26,460 nt of DNA, taken from positions 1 to 26,460 of the forward strand of contig JBCKVB010000020.1 in assembly GCA_038924245.1 (NCBI GenBank), given 5' to 3'. This stretch comes from SURF-13 sp038924245 (GTDB lineage: Bacteria > Pseudomonadota > Gammaproteobacteria > SURF-13). Made by a program: the position numbers and the translations under genes. A model generated the notes under the pieces. That model made no database searches. It was not told where the DNA came from and saw only the letters and a program-made list of their open reading frames with translations. Of this stretch, positions 16,027 to 24,060 are shown in pieces; the stretch's first letter is position 1; every line of letters begins with the position of its first letter.

Positions 16027-16088
16027 AAAACCATTGGGCCTTATTTTTCCTTTCTTGCCTTGTAACTTACCACTTGTCACTTGCTACT
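15990..16088. repeat. Inverted repeat with 17-bp perfect arms spanning gph 3' end to trpE 5' region
   Basis: Arms AGTAGCAAGTGACAAGT (15990-16006) and its exact reverse complement (16072-16088) enclose 65 bases; the inner flanks (TTCAAGTAGCAAG against CTTGCCTTGTAACTT) pair partly, extending the stem. The left arm is inside the gph reading frame; the right arm ends 7 bases before the trpE start. In RNA it would form a long hairpin ending directly upstream of trpE, either a terminator-like or a start-masking structure. Confidence 0.8.
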
Positions 16089-16095
16089 GTCTTAT

Positions 16096-17585
16096 ATGAC
16101 ACCGCAACTGTTTCACACCCTGGCCAACCAGGGCTATAACCGCATCCCGCTGGTGCGCGAGGTGCTGGCCGACCTCGACACACCATTAAGCGCCTACCTC
16201 AAGCTCGCCGACGCGCCCTATTCGTATTTATTCGAATCGGTGCAGGGCGGCGAGAAGTGGGGGCGCTACTCCATCATCGGCCTGCCTTGCCGCACCCTGG
16301 TGCGCGTGTTCGGGCACGACATCAGCGTGGAAAAAGACGGCGCCATCACTGAGCGCGCGCAAAGCCAGGATCCGCTCGCCTGGATCGAGCAATTTCAGGC
16401 GCGCTACAAAATCGCCCCCGCCGCCGGGCTACCGCGCTTCACCGGCGGGCTGGTCGGCTATTTCGGCTACGACACGGTGCGTTACATCGAGCCGCGTCTG
16501 GCCCAATGCAACAAGCCCGATCAGCTCGGCACGCCGGACATCCTGCTCATGGTGTCGGACGAGGTGGTGGTGTTCGATAACTTGAGCGGCAAACTGCATC
16601 TGGTGATTCACGTCAACCCAGCCATTGCCGACGCCTGGGACAAGGCGCACGCGCGCCTGGATGAACTGTGTGCGCGCCTGCGGCGCGCCACGCCGCGCCC
16701 GCCTGATAATCCCGTCACACCGCTGCGCGAGACGGATTTCGTGTCCGGCTTTACTCAAGCAGGCTTTGAAGACGCGGTGGCGCGCGCCAAACATTACATC
16801 GTCGAGGGCGACATCATGCAAGTCGTCCTGGCGCAGCGCCTGAGCGCGCCGTATCAGGGCAGCGCGCTGAACTTCTACCGCGCGCTGCGTGGTTTGAATC
16901 CATCGCCCTATATGTTTTATCTTAATCTCGGCGACTTTCACGTAGCCGGTTCGTCGCCGGAAATTCTGACGCGCGTGGAGGACGGCGTGATCACCGTGCG
17001 CCCCATTGCGGGCACGCGCAAGCGCGGCGTCACCGAACAAGAGGATCGCGCGCTGGAAGTGGAATTACTCGCCGACCCGAAAGAGCGCGCCGAGCACTTG
17101 ATGCTGATAGACCTTGGGCGCAACGACGTGGGGCGCGTGGCCGAAACCGGCAGCGTTAAACTGACTGAAAAAATGGTCATCGAACGCTACTCGCACGTGA
17201 TGCACATCGTGTCCAATGTCAGCGGGCGTTTGAAGCAGGACATGACGGCGCTGGACGCGCTGCGCGCCACCTTCCCCGCCGGCACGGTGAGCGGCGCGCC
17301 CAAAATCCGCGCCATGGAAATCATAGACGAACTGGAGCCGGTGAAGCGCGGCATCTACTCCGGCGCGGTGGGCTATCTGGGCTGGAACGGCAACATGGAC
17401 ACCGCGATAGCGATCCGCACCGCGCTGCTCAAAGACGGTATGCTGCACGTACAGGCGGGCGCGGGCATCGTCGCCGATTCGGTGCCGCGCAAGGAATGGG
17501 AAGAGACCATGAGCAAGGCGCGTGCCCTGGTGAGCGCGGCGGTCACCGCCTCGCACGGCCTGGAAGTGACAGGGGAGGCAGCGCC

Positions 17586-17595
<10 letters not shown>
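16096..17595 (+). CDS. trpE: Anthranilate synthase component I
   Basis: This 499-residue enzyme makes anthranilate from chorismate with ammonia from TrpG, the first committed step to tryptophan. An N-terminal domain (MTPQLFHTLANQGYNRIPL, YSYLFESVQGGEKWGRYSIIG) includes the feedback-binding region. The chorismate-binding domain carries EGDIMQVVLAQR, PSPYMFYL, RPIAGTRKRG, HLMLIDLGRNDVGR and the end motif AGAGIVADSVP. I chose the ATG at 16096; the frame is open five codons further, back to a TTG inside the repeat. There is no convincing ribosome site, and the upstream stem-loop may limit initiation. Its end overlaps trpG by 10 bases. Confidence 0.97.
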
Positions 17596-18167
<572 letters not shown>

Positions 18168-18169
18168 CC

Positions 18170-19192
18170 ATGGATATGCAGACCGCCATCCGCGCCGTGA
18201 CCGAGCGGCGCGATTTGTCAGAGGAACAGATGACCGCCGTGATGGAGATCATCATGGGCGGCGCGGCCACCCCGGCGCAGATCGGCGGCTTTCTCATCGG
18301 CCTGCGCATGAAGGGTGAGACCACTGAGGAAATCGCGGCGGCGGCGCGCGTGATGCGCGCGCTCGCCACCCGGGTCGAGGTGCACGACGAACACCTGGTG
18401 GACACCTGCGGCACCGGCGGCGATGGCACGCACACCTTCAATATCTCCACGGCGAGCGCCTTCGTCGCGGCGGCGGCCGGCGCGCGCGTCGCCAAACACG
18501 GCAACCGTTCGGTATCAAGCAAATCCGGCAGCGCCGACGTGCTGGAGGCGGCGGGCGTGAACCTTGATCTCACGCCGGAGCAGGTCGCCGAGTGCATCGA
18601 AAAAATCGGCGTGGGATTTTTATTCGCGCCCAGACACCACGGCGCCATGAAGCACGCCATCGGCCCGCGGCGCGAGATGGGCGTGCGCACCATTTTTAAC
18701 CTGCTCGGCCCCCTCACCAACCCGGCGGGCGCGCGCAACCAGGTGCTCGGCGTGTGGAGCAAGGACTGGCTCACGCCGCTGGCCGAAGTGCTCGCCCGCC
18801 TCGGCGGCCGTCACGTCATGGTGGTCAACGCCGAAGACGGCATGGACGAAATCAGCATCGCCTCGCCCACGCACGTCGCGGAACTCAAAAACGGGATTAT
18901 CACCCATTATGTGATTACACCCGAAGAGTTCGGCATCGCGCGCGCCGACGTTGCGAGCCTGATGGTAATCGGCCCGAAACAAAGCCTGGGTTTGATACGC
19001 ACGGTGCTGGACGACACGCCCGGCCCCGCGCTGGACATCGTGGCGCTCAATGCCGGTGCGGCGATTTACGCCGCCGGCATCACGGATACATTGGAGCAAG
19101 GCGTGCGTAAGGCGCAAGCGGCCATCGCCAGCGGCGCGGCGCGGGAAAAATTCAACGCGCTGATCGAATTTACCAGCCGTTTCAAGAGTTGA
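18170..19192 (+). CDS. trpD: Anthranilate phosphoribosyltransferase
   Basis: This 340-residue enzyme joins anthranilate to PRPP. It has the PRPP/Mg motif DTCGTGGDGTHTFNIST, the KHGNRSVSSKSGSADVLEA stretch and the anthranilate-site region HGAMKHAIGPRREMG, plus LLGPLTNPA and the metal-binding DGMDEIS. Two bases separate it from trpG and its stop overlaps the trpC start. This copy has the canonical GTGGD loop, in contrast to the divergent paralogue at 2574. Confidence 0.98.
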   Translation: MDMQTAIRAVTERRDLSEEQMTAVMEIIMGGAATPAQIGGFLIGLRMKGETTEEIAAAARVMRALATRVEVHDEHLVDTCGTGGDGTHTFNISTASAFVAAAAGARVAKHGNRSVSSKSGSADVLEAAGVNLDLTPEQVAECIEKIGVGFLFAPRHHGAMKHAIGPRREMGVRTIFNLLGPLTNPAGARNQVLGVWSKDWLTPLAEVLARLGGRHVMVVNAEDGMDEISIASPTHVAELKNGIITHYVITPEEFGIARADVASLMVIGPKQSLGLIRTVLDDTPGPALDIVALNAGAAIYAAGITDTLEQGVRKAQAAIASGAAREKFNALIEFTSRFKS

Positions 19193-19998
19193 TGGCCGCC
19201 GACATTCTGCAAAAAATCCTCAAGCGCAAGGCCCAAGAAGTGGCAGAGCGCAGCGCGGCGCTGCCCTTGCGCGCATTAAGCCGGCGCGCCGCGCAGGCGC
19301 CCGCGCCGCGCGGCTTTGCCGCCGCCATCGAGGCGAAAATCCACCGCGGCGAAGCGGCGGTGATCGCCGAGATCAAAAAGGCCTCGCCCAGCAAGGGCGT
19401 GATGCGCGCCGACTTTCATCCCGCCGAGATCGCGCAATCCTATGAACGCGCGGGCGCGGCGTGTCTGTCGGTGCTCACCGACCGCGATTTTTTCCAGGGC
19501 GACGACGCCTATCTGCAACAGGCGCGCGCGGCGACATCGCTCCCGGTGCTGCGCAAGGACTTCATCATTGACGCCTATCAGGTCCACGAGGCGCGCTCGC
19601 TCGGCGCAGACTGCATCCTGCTCATCGCCGCCGCCCTGGATGATGAGCAGTTGCGAGAGTTCGCCGCGCTCGCCGCGCATCTCAACCTGGATGTCCTGGT
19701 CGAGGCGCATGACGCCGATGAACTGGAACGCGCGCTGGCGCTGGACACCCAGCTCATCGGCATCAACAACCGCGACCTGCGCACCTTTGAGACCGCGCTC
19801 TCCACCACGCTCGACCTGCTCGATAAAATTCCTCACGACCGTATCGTGGTGACCGAAAGCGGCATCCACACGCCGCGGGACGTCGCACTGATGCGCACGC
19901 ACGGCGTACACGCGTTTCTGGTGGGTGAAGCGTTCATGCGCGCCGCCGATCCCGGCGCCGCGCTGGTCAAGCTATTCAAACCAGTGGCGCCGCGCTGA
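19192..19998 (+). CDS. trpC: Indole-3-glycerol phosphate synthase
   Basis: This 268-residue TIM-barrel enzyme closes the ring of carboxyphenylamino-deoxyribulose phosphate to give indole-3-glycerol phosphate. Motifs: AEIKKASPSKG (catalytic Lys), PVLRKDFIIDAYQV, VLVEAHD, IGINNRDLRTF and VTESGI. It is monofunctional (no fused TrpF). The ATG at 19192 overlaps the trpD stop by one base (TGATG). trpF, trpB and trpA are not in the window, the usual split arrangement in Pseudomonas-like genomes. Confidence 0.98.
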   Translation: MAADILQKILKRKAQEVAERSAALPLRALSRRAAQAPAPRGFAAAIEAKIHRGEAAVIAEIKKASPSKGVMRADFHPAEIAQSYERAGAACLSVLTDRDFFQGDDAYLQQARAATSLPVLRKDFIIDAYQVHEARSLGADCILLIAAALDDEQLREFAALAAHLNLDVLVEAHDADELERALALDTQLIGINNRDLRTFETALSTTLDLLDKIPHDRIVVTESGIHTPRDVALMRTHGVHAFLVGEAFMRAADPGAALVKLFKPVAPR

Positions 19999-20079
19999 AA
20001 ACGATAGCGGCCGGCCATACCCTGTCCCAGGGACATGACGTAGAATGATCATCAGGCTTCAACCAGGGAGGACTCCGCC

Positions 20080-20742
20080 ATGACCCGCACGTCCCGTTCC
20101 AGGCCGCACGCGGAACCGGAGCTCGCCGGCCGCATTCTCGATACCGCCATCGCTCTCGCCGAACAGAGCTCCTGGGAAGCGGTGCGGCTCCATGCCGTCG
20201 CCGCGGGGCTGGGTATCTCCCTCGACGCTATTCGCGTTCACTTCCGGGAAAAGGAAGATCTGGTCGAGGCCTGGTTCGACCGCGCCGATCGCGCCATGCT
20301 GCTCGATGCGGCACACCCGGAGTTCAGCGCCCTCGGCGCCCGCGCGCGCCTGGTGCGCGCCATGATGACTTGGCTCGACACCCTGGCGGCGCACCGGCGC
20401 GTCACGCGCGAGATGATTCTCAATAAACTCGAACCGGGCCATCTGCACATCCAGATCCCGGCGCTGCTGCGCATCAGCCGCACCGTACAATGGCTGCGCG
20501 AGGCGGCCGGCAGGGAGACGACCTTTGCCTGGCGCGCCCTGGAAGAAACCGCCACCACCGCCATCTTTGTCACCGCCTTCTGCTATTGGCTATATGACGA
20601 TTCCGCGCAGGCGGCGCGCACGCGCGCGCTGCTGGAGCAGGAGCTGGCGTTGGCGGAAGGCATCGCGCGGCGTGTTTACGGATGCGGCGGCGCGCCGCGG
20701 GCAACACCGGCGTCAACCGGCGCTGAGCCGCGCAATAGCTGA
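20080..20742 (+). CDS. TetR-fold transcriptional regulator (possible COQ9-like)
   Basis: A 220-residue, largely helical protein. Residues about 15-65 form a TetR-type helix-turn-helix (ILDTAIALAEQSSWEAVRL, AVAAGLGISLDAIRVHFREKE). The C-terminal half should bind a ligand and dimerise; it includes WLREAAGRETTFAWRALEE and YWLYDDSAQAARTRALLE. By eye this part resembles the COQ9 family, which has a TetR fold and assists Coq7 in ubiquinone synthesis; coq7 lies 3.3 kb downstream. A normal regulator is equally possible. GGGAGGA lies 8 bases before the ATG. The next gene starts 31 bases after its stop, so they may be cotranscribed. Confidence 0.8.
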   Translation: MTRTSRSRPHAEPELAGRILDTAIALAEQSSWEAVRLHAVAAGLGISLDAIRVHFREKEDLVEAWFDRADRAMLLDAAHPEFSALGARARLVRAMMTWLDTLAAHRRVTREMILNKLEPGHLHIQIPALLRISRTVQWLREAAGRETTFAWRALEETATTAIFVTAFCYWLYDDSAQAARTRALLEQELALAEGIARRVYGCGGAPRATPASTGAEPRNS

Positions 20743-20773
20743 GCGTGCCGGCGCGCTTTTCTGATCGGCAAGC

Positions 20774-21811
20774 GTGGACACGCTGACCCACGCCCTGAGC
20801 GGCGCCCTTATCGCGCGCGTCCTGCCGCCGTCTCGAGACCACCCGCTTAGCCCGCGTGCCGCGCTGGCGGCGGGCGCGGCGGCGGCGACGTTTCCGGATA
20901 TCGACATCGTCCTGCGTCTCGCCGATACCCTCACCTACCTCAATCACCATCAGGGCCTGACCCATTCGCTGCTGCTCTGGCCTGTCTGGGCGGGGTTGCT
21001 CGCGCTGCTTTTCGCCCTGGCATCACGCTGGCGTTATTCTTGGCGGGCGTTTTTGCCTCTGGCCCTGGCCGGCATCGCGGTTCATATCCTCGCCGATCTC
21101 ATCACCGCCTACGGGGTGCAACTGTTCGCGCCGTTCTCCGCGCGGCGCTATGCCTGGGATGTGAGCTTTCCGCTCGATCCCGGCTTCACCGGGATTCTTG
21201 TTGCGGGCCTGATCCTGAGTTGGCGCTGGCCGGCGCGGCGCGCCCTGCCGCGCGCGGCCCTCGCCGCGCTGGTCCTCTACGTGGGCGCAGAAGCGGCATT
21301 ACGCCAACAGGCCCTCGACCTCGCGCAAAACTTTGCGCAAACGCATGCCGCCACCCGTGTCTATGCCTTACCCCAGCCGCCCACGCCCTTCCATTGGCTG
21401 CTCGTGGTTGCCGCGCAAGATCGTTACCACGTTGCGCGGGTAAATCTTGCCGCGAGGACCGTGCGCGCTGCGGCGCCCGCTGCACCCACAGTGGCCCGCT
21501 ACCTTGCCGGTTTCCAGCCCCCGGCACAGCTCGACTGGCAGCGGCACGCGCGCCCTGGCGGGAAGACCGCCGAGCCATCCCTCGCCCGCGCCGCCTGGGA
21601 GGCGCCGGCCCTCGCGCCCGTGCGCGAATTCATGCGCCTGCCCGCTCTCGACGGCATCTTCGACGAGCGCGGCGCGACCTGCGTGCGCTTTGTCGATCTG
21701 CGCTTCACCCTGCCGGGCCTCGCTCCTTCATTCCGCTATGGCGCCTGTCGTGACGAGGCGTCAGCGCCATGGCGCCTCCAACGCTGGCATGGGGACTTTT
21801 ATATCGATTAG
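20774..21811 (+). CDS. YdjM/LexA-regulated-type inner-membrane metal-dependent hydrolase
   Basis: This 345-residue membrane protein begins with the PF04307-like pattern DTLTHALSGALIARVLPP, followed by FPDIDIVLRLADT and YLNHHQGLTHSLLLWPVW. The conserved His and Asp residues could bind a metal, and at least four hydrophobic segments follow (to about residue 175). The C-terminal 170 residues are a soluble domain that I do not recognise. The activity of this family is not established; E. coli YdjM is its LexA-controlled relative. The start is GTG 20774 without a clear ribosome site. It sits in a segment that replaces vfr relative to Pseudomonas. Confidence 0.8.
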   Translation: MDTLTHALSGALIARVLPPSRDHPLSPRAALAAGAAAATFPDIDIVLRLADTLTYLNHHQGLTHSLLLWPVWAGLLALLFALASRWRYSWRAFLPLALAGIAVHILADLITAYGVQLFAPFSARRYAWDVSFPLDPGFTGILVAGLILSWRWPARRALPRAALAALVLYVGAEAALRQQALDLAQNFAQTHAATRVYALPQPPTPFHWLLVVAAQDRYHVARVNLAARTVRAAAPAAPTVARYLAGFQPPAQLDWQRHARPGGKTAEPSLARAAWEAPALAPVREFMRLPALDGIFDERGATCVRFVDLRFTLPGLAPSFRYGACRDEASAPWRLQRWHGDFYID

Positions 21812-21860
21812 AGAAACACAGGCTGAGCACGGCTATGGCGTGACTGCGCCGGCAGGCTTT

Positions 21861-22025
21861 GTGTATACTGCCGTTACCAAGCATGAGCATGATTGGTGGG
21901 TTGGCTGGATAGAAGAGGTTCCAGGCGTCAACTGCCAGGAGCGTACTCACCAATAACTCGTGGTGAGTCTCAAGCTTGCCCTGAAAGAAGCCCTGGAGTT
22001 CAATCGTCAGGATGCCCTGAATTGA
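21861..22025 (+). pseudogene. HicB-family antitoxin-like gene with an internal stop
   Basis: From GTG 21861 the frame reads VYTAVTKHEHDWWVGWIEEV, then PGVNCQERTHQ, TAA, LVVSLKLALKEALEFNRQDAL, N, TGA. Both halves are the same frame and together resemble small HicB-type antitoxins (about 55-70 residues, with W-VGWIEEVPGVN and a following helix). The family usually has an acidic residue where the TAA (21954-21956) now stands, so a single G-to-T change may have killed it. No HicA-like toxin is next to it. The start is uncertain. Confidence 0.65.
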
Positions 22026-22027
22026 TT

Positions 22028-22110
22028 TGTCATTCCCGCGAAGGCGGGAATCTAGTGTCGTGGATTTTAAAGTAAAAAGTCGCTGGATCCCCGCCTTCGC
22101 GGGGATGACA
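22028..22110. repeat. Palindromic repeat with CCCGCGAAGGCGGG arms
   Basis: Two inverted copies of about 25 bp, at 22028-22052 and 22085-22110, contain GTCATTCCCGCGAAGGCGGG and, on the other strand, GTCATCCCCGCGAAGGCGGGG. Each arm is also a hairpin by itself. This layout, with GTCATTCCCGC ends, is widespread in proteobacterial intergenic DNA. The right arm followed by CGGTTTTTTG can also act as a rho-independent terminator for the genes upstream. Confidence 0.85.
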
Positions 22111-22142
22111 CGGTTTTTTGTATTTATAGAGGCGCCCTATAA

Positions 22143-22253
22143 ATGAATAAACAGGAAATAATTGCTTTTGAGCGTTCCAGCCGTCAAGTAACCGCTTCTC
22201 CCTTATCGAAACTGTCCGCGCTTAATAGCGCGGTTGAGTCCTGCCGCCCATGA
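22143..22253 (+). CDS. Possible 36-residue small protein overlapping the osmC-like start
   Basis: The ATG at 22143 opens 36 codons (starting MNKQEIIAFERSSRQVTAS, ending AVESCRP) and stops in ATGA, where the stop overlaps the ATG of the next gene. The osmC-like gene has no ribosome site of its own (CCTGCCGCCC precedes its ATG), so translation may be coupled through this frame. An AGAGG lies 12 bases before the small start. I recognise no family. It could equally be chance, because short open frames are common. Confidence 0.3.
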   Translation: MNKQEIIAFERSSRQVTASPLSKLSALNSAVESCRP

Positions 22254-22669
22254 AAGCACGTGTGAAGTGGGTTGAGAATAGTGTGTTCGTCGCACAAAGT
22301 GGTAGCGGCCACTCGGTGGTGCTGGACGGGCCGCCGGAGGCGGGCGGGCAGAACCTGGGTGTGCGTCCGATGGAGATGGTGCTGATGGGCCTAGGCGGCT
22401 GCACGGCGTTTGACGTGGTGGACATCCTCAAGAAAAAGCGCGAGCAGGTGAGCGGCTGCGTGGTGGAGATCGAGGCCGAGCGCGCCGAGACGACGCCCAA
22501 GGTATTCACCAAAATCCACGTGCGTTATATCGTCACCGGCAAGGACATCAAGGAAGAATCGGTCAAGCGCGCCGTGGAGTTGTCGGCGGAAAAATACTGC
22601 TCGGTGTCCCTCATGCTCAGAAAAACCGCCGCCATGACGCACGACTACCAGATCCTCAACGAGAGCTGA
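22250..22669 (+). CDS. OsmC/Ohr-family protein (YhfA-like)
   Basis: This 139-residue protein has the OsmC fold with the two cysteines of the peroxide-reducing family: GLGGCTAFDVVDILKKKRE and AEKYCSVSLML. Start MKARVKWVENSVFVAQSGSG and the second part GVRPMEMVLMGL are typical of the YhfA-like branch, found next to crp/vfr and speD in Pseudomonas and relatives. OsmC-type enzymes reduce organic hydroperoxides with thiols; the physiological substrate of this branch is uncertain. The ATG overlaps the stop of a 36-codon frame (ATGA). Confidence 0.93.
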   Translation: MKARVKWVENSVFVAQSGSGHSVVLDGPPEAGGQNLGVRPMEMVLMGLGGCTAFDVVDILKKKREQVSGCVVEIEAERAETTPKVFTKIHVRYIVTGKDIKEESVKRAVELSAEKYCSVSLMLRKTAAMTHDYQILNES

Positions 22670-22675
22670 CCGGCG

Positions 22676-23161
22676 TTGACCGCGCCCCGTCCCTCACCCC
22701 TCTCCGGCCTGCGCCATCTGGCGCTCAACGTGAACAACCTCGCCGCCTGCGAGGCGTTCTACGTGGGCTTGCTGGGCCTGCGCGTGGACTGGCGGCCCGA
22801 TGCGGACAACCTGTATCTCACCTCCGGCGGCGACAACCTCGCCCTGCACCGCGCCCAGGTCAGCCCTGGCGCCAATAACATGTTGAAAAAGTCCATCCCT
22901 GGCCTTTTTCAACGCGCAAAGCAAAAAGCGTGGTTTTTGCTTTGCGCCGGCCGGGCGCAGCGCCTCAATCACTTCGGCTTCGTGCTGGACGCCCCGCAAC
23001 AGGCGGACGCCTGGCATGACTATTTGCGCGACCAGGGCGTGATGATCAAGGCCGCGCCGCGCGACCACCGCGACGGTTCGCGCAGCTTCTACTGCCTAGA
23101 CCCGGACGGTAACACCGTGCAATTTATTTTCTTGCCAACCAAGACGCAAAATGATGCATAA
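22676..23161 (+). CDS. VOC-superfamily (glyoxalase-like) protein interrupted by an in-frame repeat element
   Basis: A 161-residue vicinal-oxygen-chelate protein: first beta-alpha-beta module GLRHLALNVNNLAACEAFY, YVGLLGLRVDWRPD and NLYLTSGGDNLALHR; second module RLNHFGFVLDAPQQADAWH, SFYCLDPDGNTVQFIFLP. Metal-ligand positions are occupied by His in RHLAL and NHFGF. Between the modules, residues around NNMLKKSIPGLFQRAKQKAW are encoded by a 66-base double hairpin (22882-22947) not expected in the family. The frame is kept. The start is probably TTG 22676, six bases after the osmC-like stop; the substrate is unknown. Confidence 0.85.
   Translation: MTAPRPSPLSGLRHLALNVNNLAACEAFYVGLLGLRVDWRPDADNLYLTSGGDNLALHRAQVSPGANNMLKKSIPGLFQRAKQKAWFLLCAGRAQRLNHFGFVLDAPQQADAWHDYLRDQGVMIKAAPRDHRDGSRSFYCLDPDGNTVQFIFLPTKTQNDA
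22882..22947 (+). repeat. Double-hairpin repeat element inserted in frame in the VOC gene
   Basis: Hairpin 1: arms 22882-22895 and 22900-22913 (14 bp, one mismatch), loop TCCC, apex CCATCCCTGG. Hairpin 2: arms 22914-22927 and 22934-22947 (14 bp, perfect), loop GCGTGG. The unit is exactly 66 bases, a multiple of three. Apex and loop sequences match hairpins 1 and 2 at 6996-7059 between pstA and pstB, while the outer arm bases differ but still pair. Confidence 0.85.
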
Positions 23162-23220
23162 TTGCGCGCTCATAATCCGGCTATAGCCGCTTTGCATATA
23201 AGTAACTGGAGGACACCGCC

Positions 23221-24054
23221 ATGTTGAAGCCGCAAAAAAAACTCAAGCTACAGGGCTTTAACAACCTGACCAAAACCTTGAGCTTCAACATCTATGATAT
23301 GTGCTATGCGACCTCCGAAGCGCAGCAGTCCGCGTACATCAAGTATATTGACGAGGCCTACAACGCCGAGCGCCTGACGCACATCCTGACCGAGGTGTGC
23401 CACATCATCGGCGCCAATATCCTCAACATCGCGCACCAGGATTACGACCCGCAGGGCGCGAGCGTCACCATGCTCATCTCCGAAGAGTCGGTGATCCCCA
23501 CCGAGGCCGCCGGCGCCGAAGGCCCCGGCCCGCTGCCGGAGACGCTGCGAGCGCCGGAGCGAGCGCGCGAATCGGTGGTGGCGCATCTGGACAAGAGCCA
23601 CATCACCGTGCACACCTACCCGGAGAGCCACCCCGACAAAGGCATCAGTACCTTCCGCGCCGACATAGACGTGTCCACCTGCGGACGCATCTCACCGCTG
23701 CGCGCCTTGAATTATCTGGTGCACAGCTTCGACTCGGACATCGTGATCATGGACTACCGCGTGCGCGGCTTCACGCGCGACATCACCGGCAAGAAGCTGT
23801 TCATGGACCATAACATCAACTCGATCCAGAACTTCATCGCACGCGACACGCGCGAGCGCTACCAGATGGTGGACGTGAACGTGTACCAGGAAAACATCTT
23901 CCACACCAAGATGATCCTGAAAGAATTCGGGCTGGACAACTATCTGTTCGGCGCCACCGAAGCGGAGCTGGAACCCAAAGAACAGGAGCGCACCAAGCAG
24001 AGCCTGAAGCGAGAGATGTCGGAAATTTTCTACGGGCGCAACCTCTCGCGCTAA
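23221..24054 (+). CDS. speD: S-adenosylmethionine decarboxylase proenzyme (E. coli type)
   Basis: A 277-residue proenzyme that self-cleaves to give a pyruvoyl enzyme. It decarboxylates S-adenosylmethionine, the aminopropyl donor for spermidine. Cleavage is expected at K125-S126 in HLDKSHITVHTYPESHP, matching E. coli K111-S112. Other motifs: STFRADIDVSTCGRISPL, FDSDIVIMDYRVRGFTRD, and the C-terminal EIFYGRNLSR. It is about 13 residues longer than E. coli SpeD, with an acidic/Gly-Pro insert around 95-112 before the cleavage site. GGAGG precedes the ATG. speE is not in the window. Confidence 0.97.
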   Translation: MLKPQKKLKLQGFNNLTKTLSFNIYDMCYATSEAQQSAYIKYIDEAYNAERLTHILTEVCHIIGANILNIAHQDYDPQGASVTMLISEESVIPTEAAGAEGPGPLPETLRAPERARESVVAHLDKSHITVHTYPESHPDKGISTFRADIDVSTCGRISPLRALNYLVHSFDSDIVIMDYRVRGFTRDITGKKLFMDHNINSIQNFIARDTRERYQMVDVNVYQENIFHTKMILKEFGLDNYLFGATEAELEPKEQERTKQSLKREMSEIFYGRNLSR

Positions 24055-24060
24055 CGCCCG

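Noticed and set aside
20002..20040. CCCTGTCCCAGGG after trpC as a terminator
   Set aside because: Only a 5-bp stem with no T-run following.
22028..22110. The palindromic repeat as a CRISPR array
   Set aside because: Only two inverted copies, not direct repeats with regular spacers, and no cas genes.
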